Assembly (NCBI GenBank): GCA_947624085.1
Contig: CANQIK010000011.1
Span: 1 to 33,694, forward strand
Direction: 5' to 3'
DNA from: an uncultured Bacilli bacterium
GTDB taxonomy: Bacteria; Bacillota_I; Bacilli_A; RF39; UBA660
Length of the DNA stretch: 33,694 nucleotides
In this document: piece by piece, positions 14,880 to 22,296 of the stretch
How the letters are laid out: the number at the start of each line of letters is the position of its first letter
Position numbering within the stretch: position 1 is the first letter of the stretch
Notes under the pieces: model-generated
Told to the model about the DNA's origin: nothing
Databases searched by the model: none
The model's input: only the letters and a program-made list of their open reading frames with translations
Made by a program: the position numbers and the translations under genes

Positions 14880-15335
14880 TTATTTAAAGCACATATAATC
14901 TAAGCCTAAAGCAGAAACAAATTTTATACATGCGCTTTTTTTAATTTCCCGAACTTTATCTTTGCCATAATTAATGGTAGTTATGATGTCATCTTCACTT
15001 GCTCCTTTGTAAAAAGTTAAGTCAAAGACCTGCATTTCTAGATTATTAAGTTTACGCATTGCTAAGGTTATTTTGGAAAGTAGCTCGTAGCAATCGTTTT
15101 TATCTTTAACTGTAATTAACAAGTCTTTTAAATCATAATTACTAATAGAGCTACCTTTAACTTTAATAAAATCATCATATCTTACCCGATAATTACTTGT
15201 TATTTTAGGTATAGCAACATTAGTATCCATTAATTTTAAGTATTTAAATGTTTTAAAAATATCTAGTATAATGTTTTTTAGCCTGACATAATCATATAAA
15301 GATAATTCACTTTTCCCTAGTAATGTATTGTTCAT
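14880..15335 (-). CDS. sigma-70 region 4-like transcriptional regulator (ArpU-like)
   Basis: This 151-residue protein ends in a helix-turn-helix resembling sigma region 4 or ArpU-type regulators: KLNNLEMQVFDLTFYKGASE, DDIITTINYGKDKVREIKKS and ACIKFVSALGLDY. The first two thirds are not recognisable. The start ATG 15335 follows AGGGGG (15343-15348) at 7 bases. The frame stays open upstream to a TTG at 15428, which would add 31 residues and run through the leader hairpin. The gene is the first of the adhesin operon (116-base gap to the adhesin), so it probably controls adhesin expression and possibly its own. ArpU-like proteins are usually prophage late regulators; no other phage gene is present. 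Confidence 0.6.
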   Translation of the reverse strand: MNNTLLGKSELSLYDYVRLKNIILDIFKTFKYLKLMDTNVAIPKITSNYRVRYDDFIKVKGSSISNYDLKDLLITVKDKNDCYELLSKITLAMRKLNNLEMQVFDLTFYKGASEDDIITTINYGKDKVREIKKSACIKFVSALGLDYMCFK

Positions 15336-15403
15336 TAATGATCCCCCTGACTTATTGATATAAAATGAGCACTCTTTAATTTGTTGGATTGATATTGTAG
15401 GAT

Positions 15404-15449
15404 AAAAAAAGGAAGAGCCGTTGTCCAAGGATACGTACTACTTCCTTTT
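15404..15449 (-). terminator. leader terminator/attenuator upstream of the regulator-adhesin operon
   Basis: On the minus strand AAAAGGAAG (15449-15441) pairs with CTTCCTTTT (15415-15407), giving a 9-bp stem with a 25-base loop. A run of seven T (15410-15404) begins in the 3' arm. It lies after the predicted promoter and about 70 bases before the ATG at 15335, so transcription must read through it to reach the operon. The loop contains the self-complementary TCCTTGGA. No known riboswitch class was recognised. Confidence 0.7.
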
Positions 15450-15485
15450 GTGATATAAATGCTATAAAAAATTAATATGAGAACT

Positions 15486-15514
15486 ATAGTATAACGAAAT
15501 GGTAAAAATATCAA
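15486..15514 (-). promoter_or_regulatory. promoter of the regulator-adhesin-sortase operon
   Basis: On the minus strand TTGATA (15514-15509) is followed after 17 bases by TACTAT (15491-15486), or after 15 bases by TATACT (15493-15488). The first spacing is standard. The resulting leader is roughly 140 nt and contains the terminator hairpin. Confidence 0.5.
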
Positions 15515-15546
15515 GAATTATTAATCAAAAAGTGCTCATTTATATT

Positions 15547-15594
15547 TTGAATGCGAATCTTTTGTGGATAACGAATTAGATATCTCGCATTCAA
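15547..15594. repeat. inverted repeat with a DnaA-box-like sequence in its spacer
   Basis: TTGAATGCGA (15547-15556) and TCGCATTCAA (15585-15594) are perfect inverse copies with a 28-base spacer. The spacer contains TGTGGATAA, the complement of the consensus DnaA box TTATCCACA. No T-run follows, so it is not a terminator. Confidence 0.6.
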
Positions 15595-15779
15595 TTTAAT
15601 TATAGCAAGATAACTTTTTTTCGTAAATTAGGAACAAATGTCTTGAAAAAAGCGTTAAAAATGTCTGATTAAATTAAGAATATTTGCTTAAAATAAGGCT
15701 TATTTTTATAATAAATAGTTACATAGATATTAAGGCAATAATGACGGGTTTAATTTTTTAATATCTAAAAATGTTAATA

Positions 15780-15808
15780 TAGACATATGTTTTAAAATAC
15801 AATATAAT
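15780..15808 (+). promoter_or_regulatory. promoter of the PepSY protein gene
   Basis: TAGACA (15780-15785), 17 bases, TATAAT (15803-15808). AAAGGAG lies just ahead of ATG 15839. Confidence 0.75.
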
Positions 15809-15838
15809 GAAAGTGCAATATAAATAAAGGAGTTTGTT

Positions 15839-16408
15839 ATGAAGAAAAGTACTAAAATAGTAATTATAGTAATAACGAGTCTTGTTCTCTTAATATTATT
15901 TGGCTTGCTCGGCTATTTACTATATATGAAAAATACCTATTTATCAAAAGATGTTGTTAAGGAAATTGTCTTAAACGATACTAAGTTAAATGCTAAAGAT
16001 GTGACCTTTAAAGATATTGAATTAGATAATGATGATGGATTACATAAATATGAAGTTGATTTTTATTATAATCGTCAGGAATATTCTTATGAAATAGACG
16101 CTAAAACGGGTAAAATAATTTATAGTAACTATATTTTAGATAATGTAACTAGTACTGATAACTTGCCAAAAGATAATGTTACTTCTAATAATAACCAAAA
16201 CTATATTACGAAAGAAGAAGCTACCAATATAGCTTTAAATGATGTTAATCTTGCTCTTAATAATGTCACTTTGCAAAAGGTAGAATTTGATTATGACAAT
16301 GGTATAGCAATATATGAGATTGAATTTATAAATGGTAATTTAGAATATGATTATGAAATAAATGCTATTACGAAAGAAATAATTAGTAAGAAACAAGAAA
16401 GAAGATAA
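15839..16408 (+). CDS. membrane-anchored double PepSY-domain protein
   Basis: This 189-residue protein has one N-terminal membrane helix (about 7-30) and an extracytoplasmic part with two PepSY-type units. Unit 1 runs from SKDVVKEIVLNDTKL to YEIDAKTGKIIYSN, and unit 2 from TKEEATNIALNDVNL to DYEINAITKEIIS. An Asn/Thr-rich linker joins them. The pattern (helix, then DxxxxYEIxF, then YEIdAxTGkII) is that of PepSY domains, which are found in protease propeptides and as regulatory or binding modules at the cell surface. The two units look like an internal duplication. The gene has its own promoter, RBS and terminator, so it is monocistronic. No partner peptidase is adjacent. Confidence 0.85.
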   Translation: MKKSTKIVIIVITSLVLLILFGLLGYLLYMKNTYLSKDVVKEIVLNDTKLNAKDVTFKDIELDNDDGLHKYEVDFYYNRQEYSYEIDAKTGKIIYSNYILDNVTSTDNLPKDNVTSNNNQNYITKEEATNIALNDVNLALNNVTLQKVEFDYDNGIAIYEIEFINGNLEYDYEINAITKEIISKKQERR

Positions 16409-16410
16409 AT

Positions 16411-16435
16411 AGAGCTTTGAAGCTTTATTTTTTTT
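16411..16435 (+). terminator. terminator after the PepSY gene
   Basis: AGAGCTT (16411-16417) pairs with AAGCTTT (16420-16426) in a compact hairpin with one G-T pair, followed by an eight-T run (16428-16435). The T-run also occupies the -35 position of the copA promoter. Confidence 0.75.
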
Positions 16436-16448
16436 GCTTAAATAAATA

Positions 16449-16457
16449 TGCTATAAT
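16449..16457 (+). promoter_or_regulatory. extended -10 promoter of copA
   Basis: TGCTATAAT is a perfect extended -10. The -35 position falls in the T-run of the preceding terminator. Only about 10 bases separate the expected transcript start from the ATG, so the leader is little more than the RBS. No CopY-type operator was recognised. Confidence 0.65.
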
Positions 16458-16474
16458 ACATTAAGGTGGTTAAG

Positions 16475-18706
16475 ATGAAAAAGATTATTTTAAGCATAGA
16501 GGGAATGACTTGTAGTGCTTGTTCTAATGGCTTAGAAAAATATTTAAATAAACAAGAGGGTATCAAAAATGCTTCGGTTAACTTAGTAATGTCTACTGCG
16601 ATAGAGTATGATGATAAATTGTCTATAAAAGATTTAGAAAATTTTGTAGCGCAAGCTGGTTTCAAAAGTCTTGGCAAAGCAGATCTTTTTAAAGAAGATA
16701 AAAAAGATAGTAAAGTTTTATTTATTGTACTAGGTATTTTAGCTCTTATTTTAATGTATGTTTCAATGGGACATATGTTTCATCTTCCTAAATATCTATT
16801 TATAAATCCTCACACTAATCCTATTTTATATAGTTTAACTTTATTAGCTCTTACCATTTTTTTCATTATATTCGGTTTTGATATTATAAAAAATGGTTAT
16901 AAGAATTTTATTCATAAAATGCCTAATATGGATACGTTAGTTACCTTAGGTATTATTGCAAGTTTTGGTTATAGTATATTTAGTGTTATTATGATTTTAA
17001 ATAAAAATTTTAACTATGTAGATAATTTGTATTTTGAGTCAGTTGCTTTTATTATTTACTTTATTAAACTAGGAAGATACATTGAGAAAAATGCTCACGC
17101 TAAAACAAAGGACGCCATTAAAGATTTAGTACGTGTTACGCCTAGCTTTGCAAGATTGAAAGTGGGTACTGAGGTAAAAAACGTAACCATAGATGAAGTG
17201 AAAAAAGGTGATATTTTAATTTGCTATGCCGGAGATAAAGTAGCTGTTGATGGTAAAGTTATAAAAGGTAAAACGCATACGGATGAATCATTTATAAATG
17301 GCGAGTCAAAACCGGTTAAGAAAAAGAAGGGGGATCTTGTCATCGCAGGCTCTATCAACTATGATGGAATTATTGAATATAAGGCTGAGAAAATAGGTAG
17401 GGAATCGACGATATCAGAAATTGTTAACCTTGTTGTTGAAGCAACTAATACTAAATCGCCAATAACTAAATTAGCCGATAAAATTTGTAATTATTTTGTA
17501 CCCGTTATAATTTTTATTGCCTTTATAAGTTTTATAATTCATCTTATTGTCGGTAGTTCTTTAGCAAGTAGTTTTACATCTTTTGCAAGTGTTTTAGTTG
17601 TTGCCTGTCCATGTGCTTTAGGACTTGCTACACCTCTTGCTATTGTTGCTTCTCAAGGGTTATGTGCTAAAAATGGTATTTTAGTTAAGTCAAGTGAAGT
17701 TTTAGAACTTGCTAGTAAAGTTAATGTTATTGCTTTTGATAAAACTGGTACTTTAACTAAGGGAAATTTAACAATATCTAAGTTATTTAATTATAGTAAA
17801 TATAGTGATGAAAAGCTATTAGCTATATTAGGTTCTATGGAAGCTAAAGTAACTCATCCTATAGCTCTTTCTATTTTAAATTATCTTGAAGAAAAAAAGA
17901 TAAAGTATGATGAAGCAAAAGTAGAAGCAATACCGGGCATGGGCATTAAAGCAAGTCTTAATAAAAAAGATTATTATGCCGGTAATAATAAATTATTAAA
18001 AGAGCTTGATATTAAAAGTACTCATGAAGAAGATGAAAAAGCGCTTTTAAATGATGAAAGTACAATTATTTATATTATTGAAAATAAGAATATCATTGGG
18101 TTAATTGGTTTAAAAGATGCTGAAAGAAGTGAAGCAAAAGAAGTTATACAAAAACTAAATGAGGCCCAAATTACAACCATCATGATAACGGGTGATAATC
18201 AAAAAGTGGCCAAGAAAGTTGGTACTAATTTAGGCATTGAAACTGTTATAGCAGATACTCTTCCCAAAAATAAAACAACTGTTATTAAATCTTTAAAAGA
18301 TAATGGTAGTATTGTTGCGATGGTGGGAGATGGCATTAATGACGCGCCTAGTCTTGCGACTAGTAATATAGGTATTTCTCTTAAAAATGCTACTGATATT
18401 GCGACATCATCAGCCGAGGTAATATTATTAAATGATAATTTAAAAGGGATATTAAATCTTTTAAATATTAGTAAGAAAACTTTAAGAATAATCAAACAAA
18501 ATTTATTCTGGGCTTTTATTTATAACATATGTATGATTCCTATTGCTACTGGCCTTTTTGCTAGATGGCATATTACTATTAACCCTATGATAGCAAGTCT
18601 TACCATGGTTTTATCAAGTATGTTTGTCGCATTTAATTCATTAAGATTAAATAAAATTAAATTAGGAGATAATAATGAGTCTAAAATCGAGAATCCCAAT
18701 TCCTAA
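16475..18706 (+). CDS. copA: copper-exporting P1B-type ATPase
   Basis: This is a 743-residue heavy-metal P-type ATPase that pumps Cu(I) out across the membrane. A single N-terminal HMA domain carries GMTCSAC (Cys13, Cys16). The transmembrane metal site is ACPCALGLATP (Cys378, Cys380), which specifies P1B-1 (Cu+/Ag+). The phosphorylation site is DKTGTLT (Asp422), the HP motif is VTHPIA, and the hinge is VGDGINDAP. The C-terminal membrane helices follow. ATG 16475 is chosen over GTG 16466 because AAGGTGG (16463-16469) is its RBS. The 3' end overlaps the next gene by 32 bases. No copper chaperone or CopY/CsoR regulator is adjacent. Confidence 0.95.
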   Translation: MKKIILSIEGMTCSACSNGLEKYLNKQEGIKNASVNLVMSTAIEYDDKLSIKDLENFVAQAGFKSLGKADLFKEDKKDSKVLFIVLGILALILMYVSMGHMFHLPKYLFINPHTNPILYSLTLLALTIFFIIFGFDIIKNGYKNFIHKMPNMDTLVTLGIIASFGYSIFSVIMILNKNFNYVDNLYFESVAFIIYFIKLGRYIEKNAHAKTKDAIKDLVRVTPSFARLKVGTEVKNVTIDEVKKGDILICYAGDKVAVDGKVIKGKTHTDESFINGESKPVKKKKGDLVIAGSINYDGIIEYKAEKIGRESTISEIVNLVVEATNTKSPITKLADKICNYFVPVIIFIAFISFIIHLIVGSSLASSFTSFASVLVVACPCALGLATPLAIVASQGLCAKNGILVKSSEVLELASKVNVIAFDKTGTLTKGNLTISKLFNYSKYSDEKLLAILGSMEAKVTHPIALSILNYLEEKKIKYDEAKVEAIPGMGIKASLNKKDYYAGNNKLLKELDIKSTHEEDEKALLNDESTIIYIIENKNIIGLIGLKDAERSEAKEVIQKLNEAQITTIMITGDNQKVAKKVGTNLGIETVIADTLPKNKTTVIKSLKDNGSIVAMVGDGINDAPSLATSNIGISLKNATDIATSSAEVILLNDNLKGILNLLNISKKTLRIIKQNLFWAFIYNICMIPIATGLFARWHITINPMIASLTMVLSSMFVAFNSLRLNKIKLGDNNESKIENPNS

Positions 18707-19331
18707 ATATACTCTAGGAGAAGAAATTACAAGCGCTATACTTCATGGAGTGGGTGTTATTTTTTCTATAACTGCTTTGGTTTTATGCGTTGTATTTAGT
18801 GCTATTCATCATAACATATATGCGGTAGTTTCTAGTGTTATCTATGGAACTACTTCTCTTATTTTATATATGACTTCAACTTTATATCATTCCCTAAAAG
18901 TAAATAATGCTAAAAGAATATTTCGCATTATTGATCATTGTAGTATTTATTTACTTATCGCTGGTACATATACTCCTTATGCTCTTGTAGCTTTGCCTAA
19001 GGCTTTAGGTTGGACTATTTTTGCTATTAATTGGAGCTGTGCTATTTTAGGAATTGTTTTAACCAGTATTAATATGAAAAAGTTTAAGGTTATTGAAAAG
19101 GTTTTGTATCTAATTATGGGCTGGCTAATCATCTTTACGATAAAACCTTTAATTCAAAGTGTTGATAGAGCTTGTCTTTATGTTAGTTTAGCCGCGGGAA
19201 TTATATATACTGTGGGGGCAATTTTCTATGGCATAGGCAAAAAGCATAAATATATGCATTCCGTATTTCATGCTTTTGTTCTTGCCGCGAGTATCTTATT
19301 CTTTATAGCTATCTTATTATATATAATATAG
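18675..19331 (+). CDS. trhA: hemolysin III family (PAQR-like) membrane protein
   Basis: This 218-residue protein has seven predicted membrane helices and the family's conserved polar residues: GEEITSAILHGVG near the N-terminus, STLYHS (Ser, His) in helix 2-3, IDHCSIYLLIAGTYTPY (Asp, His) next, and MHSVFHAFV (His, His) near the end. These Ser/Asp/His residues form the putative metal site of the PAQR/CREST superfamily. Bacterial members have been linked to membrane homeostasis, not to proven haemolysis. TTAGGAGATAATA precedes the ATG inside the copA 3' end, so translation is coupled to the copper pump. Confidence 0.92.
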   Translation: MSLKSRIPIPKYTLGEEITSAILHGVGVIFSITALVLCVVFSAIHHNIYAVVSSVIYGTTSLILYMTSTLYHSLKVNNAKRIFRIIDHCSIYLLIAGTYTPYALVALPKALGWTIFAINWSCAILGIVLTSINMKKFKVIEKVLYLIMGWLIIFTIKPLIQSVDRACLYVSLAAGIIYTVGAIFYGIGKKHKYMHSVFHAFVLAASILFFIAILLYII

Positions 19332-19336
19332 CATAA

Positions 19337-19371
19337 AAAAACTTTACTAGTTTTTCTTTAGTAAAGTTTTT
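19337..19371. terminator. bidirectional terminator between trhA and the proline-rich gene
   Basis: ACTTTACTA (19341-19349) pairs perfectly with TAGTAAAGT (19359-19367), extended by flanking AAAA and TTTT to about 13 bp. It serves the plus-strand copA-trhA operon, and the convergent gene, whose stop codon lies at its right edge. Confidence 0.9.
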
Positions 19372-20629
19372 ATTCTGATTTAATATAAGTTCCTGCTAAA
19401 TACTCTTCGGACGTTACCGTTAAATCATCACCACTTTTTTTGATTACAGTATCATCTTTAGTAAATGATTTGGCTTCAATAGTTATACTGTTATTTTTTA
19501 ATTCATAAGGCGTAATAAGTGTTTGATTTTTACCGCTATTTGCGGCTAATGATATAATTCCGCCATTTTCATATATTTGGTTAATAATTATTTCGCCACC
19601 ATCAGTTTCATAAAAACCTGACCAATTATCATTAGAAGATGTAACTTTAGCAAAACTGCCAGATATATTATACTCACTATCTTTATCAGTGCTACTACTA
19701 TCAATAATTATACCATCTTCCGTTTTTGTTAATTTAATGCTTAATTCATCTCCTAAAAAATCATCTTCATATACTATTTCTTTTAAAGAGGTAACATCAA
19801 GAGATATTTGGGCAGCACCACTTCCTTTTTTAATTGAAATATCAATTACTTTAGGAGCTGAATAATAAATATCAATAGTTGCTTCATCATTTTCATATGA
19901 ACCTAGCCAAGACATATCATAGTCAGCAATTTCTTCGGGTTCTGGTTCAGTATCTGGCGTGACATTTTCGGTAGTATTATTATTTGTTTGATTAGTATTT
20001 TCAGTAGTGTTTTCTGTAACATTTTCCGTTACATTATTATTTGTAGTAGGAGTAGTCTTTTTCTTATTAGGATTAAAGAACATAAAATATAAAACACATA
20101 TGATAACAGCGATTATAGCTGCTACAACTAATATAATAGTTTTGGTATCAAATTTACTTCCACCTTTTTTAGGTTCATTATTAGGATCAGGATTAGGTGC
20201 CGGTGGTATATTGCCATTTGGCGCAGGCATTTCTGGATTTGGTGCTACGGGATTTTGCATAGGAGCCATACCTGGTAAAACAGTAGGAGTTGGCATTCCA
20301 GGCGCTGGGGCAGGATTTGGCACAACAGCGGGAGCTGGAGTTGTAGCTTGACCTGGCATTTGAGGATTTGTTTGTGGCATAGGAGCTACGGGAGTTTGTC
20401 CTAAAGGTGCTGGTGCTACAGGCTCTGCAGGATTAGGATTTGGCACTGGAGTTGGTGCAGGAGCAGGAGCTACCGGTGCCGGTGTAGGAACTGGCCCCGG
20501 AGTAGGACTTACTGTTCCACTTGCTTGAGGCGCTTGATTTAAAATATCAGGAGTACCAACCGGGCTAGTAAGATTAGGATTTGGATTATTTATAGTTCCA
20601 CCTATATTTGGATTTTGATTATTATTCAT
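19370..20629 (-). CDS. single-pass membrane protein with long proline-rich cytoplasmic region
   Basis: This 419-residue protein has three parts. Residues 1 to about 155 are rich in Pro, Ala, Asn and Thr (runs such as PAPVAPAPAPTPVPNPNP). One membrane helix (about 167-187) is preceded by KKGGSKFDTK. After an Asn/Thr/Glu linker with VTEN/TTEN micro-repeats comes a beta-rich domain (DMSWLGSYENDEATIDIYYS...). With no signal peptide and positive charges on both sides of the helix, an N-inside topology with the C-domain outside is likely. AGAGGG precedes the ATG. No family was recognised. The Asn/Thr-rich linker ending EPEPE resembles that of the protein at 31209. Confidence 0.7.
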   Translation of the reverse strand: MNNNQNPNIGGTINNPNPNLTSPVGTPDILNQAPQASGTVSPTPGPVPTPAPVAPAPAPTPVPNPNPAEPVAPAPLGQTPVAPMPQTNPQMPGQATTPAPAVVPNPAPAPGMPTPTVLPGMAPMQNPVAPNPEMPAPNGNIPPAPNPDPNNEPKKGGSKFDTKTIILVVAAIIAVIICVLYFMFFNPNKKKTTPTTNNNVTENVTENTTENTNQTNNNTTENVTPDTEPEPEEIADYDMSWLGSYENDEATIDIYYSAPKVIDISIKKGSGAAQISLDVTSLKEIVYEDDFLGDELSIKLTKTEDGIIIDSSSTDKDSEYNISGSFAKVTSSNDNWSGFYETDGGEIIINQIYENGGIISLAANSGKNQTLITPYELKNNSITIEAKSFTKDDTVIKKSGDDLTVTSEEYLAGTYIKSE

Positions 20630-20772
20630 TTTAATTACCCTCTCTATATTCTTTTTTATTATGTATCAATTATATCACAATTCGCAATAAAATAGTAGCA
20701 ATATTTGCATTTTGTCCATAATTTTAATGAAAAATAGTTATAAATAGAGCAAATTAGGGCTATATTCTAAAC

Positions 20773-20802
20773 TTGCAGATAGGCCAAAAGTCATGCTATA
20801 AT
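20773..20802 (+). promoter_or_regulatory. promoter of the 20833-22881 operon
   Basis: TTGCAG (20773-20778), 18 bases, TATAAT (20797-20802) with TGC directly upstream, so both -35 and extended -10 elements are present. Confidence 0.75.
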
Positions 20803-20832
20803 TTGGCTATAATATGATGGAGGGTGTCAAAG

Positions 20833-22284
20833 ATGGGTTTATTTGGCAAAATATTTAAGAAAAAAGAACCTGAAGTAGTAAAAGTCGTTATACCTCCTGT
20901 GGAGCATGAAGAAGAAAAACAATTTGATTTTCCTGAAGGACAGTTAGTACCATTTCCTCCAGGAGTAATTGACACTACTTCAGCTGAATATATTGCGATA
21001 TTTAAACATAATCTTGAATTTTTAAAAAGTAAAGCTAAAGAGCAAGGCTATATAGATAAATTTATGTTAATTAGAGAAGATGATTATTTTCCCGTTGACT
21101 ATAAATGGCGAGTAAATTCCAGTTCAACTATATTAGAAAAAAGAGTTTTAGGTTTATCTTATGCTATTCGCAATAAATATGCTCTTGAAAATGCTGGTAT
21201 TAATAATACTATAAATGGGATGTCTTTACCTGTTGATCCTAAAGTCTTAGAGCAAGCACGAAGTAGAGTAGATCTTTTACTTGGCGCTATTTATCAACCT
21301 GCTTATTTTCGCTCGACAAAGCATTTTACTATTAATACCCCTTTAGAAGTTACCGGTTCATATAATCAAGTAGAAATGACGCGGGATTTTACTATTCTTG
21401 ATTCGCTAGATAATTTCTTAACATCTGGCTATGGCTATTCTTTAGGTTATTATGATGCTTATCTTGATGTCAGTCATGAAGCTTTAGATATATCACCTTT
21501 AGCTATTATTCTTATGGAGAAATCTAAATATGATGATTTAACTAAAGATGTTAATCTTGCAAATACGCTTAAACAAAGAAGAGTAGTTTTATATGAAGGA
21601 GATCAAACTTTAGCTATTGAAATGCTTTTAACCCAAGAAGGTATTTTGCCATCCCAAGTAGGCGAAATGTACTGTGAATATGATGATGAATTAAATAGCA
21701 TTATCCAAAATAGTTTAAGTAATTTAGCTTCTTCTTATAATCTTTTATTTAATCAAAGTCACTCAGGTTTATTTGCTCCTGAAAAAGGGCATTTTTCAAA
21801 TTATTTTGATGAGCTAAATCCGGATCTTAAAGTATATCTTGATGAATTTATAAGTTTTATGCAAGCTAAATTCCCTGATAAAGCTTCCTTATTTACTTCT
21901 TACGCAGTAACTAACTCTACTAAAGCCGAAGAAATAGTTAATGCTCTTGGTACTAAACCCCTTCTTATGGCTATTAATGAATACAATAAACTAGCTCTTG
22001 AAAGATTTAATGAAAGAAAAGCTCAATATATCAAAGACCATGATAATATTACTCCTGAAAATCGCAATATTATATTGCAAACTATTGCATTAATAAAAAA
22101 TAATTATCATGTTAATATGACATTTGAAAATAGTGAAACTAAAATGTTACTTGATAGTGCTATTTGCCAGTTTTATCAAGCACCTACAATTGCCGAAGAA
22201 CTTGAAGCTGCTAAAACGATTTGGCGTATTTTAGATTTTAAACTTGAAGATACGCAAAAAATAAATCCAAATATTTCAAGATAG
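20833..22284 (+). CDS. unknown 483-residue cytoplasmic protein
   Basis: Not recognised. The start MGLFGKIFKKKEPE is a short amphipathic basic segment of the type that attaches proteins to the membrane face; an acidic Pro/Glu stretch follows. The body is mixed helix and strand with no signal peptide, no transmembrane helix and no obvious nucleotide-binding or catalytic motif. ATG 20833 is chosen over an in-frame GTG 20824 because GGAGGG (20819-20824) then lies 8 bases upstream. A small membrane protein follows after 12 bases, so the two form an operon. Confidence 0.7.
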   Translation: MGLFGKIFKKKEPEVVKVVIPPVEHEEEKQFDFPEGQLVPFPPGVIDTTSAEYIAIFKHNLEFLKSKAKEQGYIDKFMLIREDDYFPVDYKWRVNSSSTILEKRVLGLSYAIRNKYALENAGINNTINGMSLPVDPKVLEQARSRVDLLLGAIYQPAYFRSTKHFTINTPLEVTGSYNQVEMTRDFTILDSLDNFLTSGYGYSLGYYDAYLDVSHEALDISPLAIILMEKSKYDDLTKDVNLANTLKQRRVVLYEGDQTLAIEMLLTQEGILPSQVGEMYCEYDDELNSIIQNSLSNLASSYNLLFNQSHSGLFAPEKGHFSNYFDELNPDLKVYLDEFISFMQAKFPDKASLFTSYAVTNSTKAEEIVNALGTKPLLMAINEYNKLALERFNERKAQYIKDHDNITPENRNIILQTIALIKNNYHVNMTFENSETKMLLDSAICQFYQAPTIAEELEAAKTIWRILDFKLEDTQKINPNISR

Positions 22285-22296
22285 GAGAAAAAAGAT

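Larger units (their letters stand above)
15363..15541. repeat. inverted repeat flanking the operon promoter and leader hairpin
   Basis: AAATGAGCACT (15363-15373) recurs in inverse as AGTGCTCATTT (15531-15541), 11/11 bases. Similarity continues inward (6 of the next 9 bases). The arms enclose the predicted promoter and the leader terminator. The stretch 15429-15838 has no gene; it holds these repeats, a second inverted repeat (15547-15594) and the PepSY promoter. Confidence 0.6.

Noticed and set aside
14880-15335. Prophage remnant, suggested by the ArpU-like regulator
   Set aside because: No other phage structural, lysis or integrase gene is present, and the regulator is in an operon with a surface adhesin.
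15404-15449. T-box or SAM-type riboswitch
   Set aside because: None of the conserved motifs of these classes is visible; only the terminator hairpin is supported.
15547-15594. Chromosomal origin, because of the DnaA-box-like sequence
   Set aside because: There is only one box, no AT-rich unwinding element with clustered boxes, and no dnaA, dnaN or similar gene nearby.
20007-20351. Plus-strand Gly-rich frame opposite the Pro-rich gene
   Set aside because: Gly/Ala runs are the complement of Pro codons; no RBS or homology.
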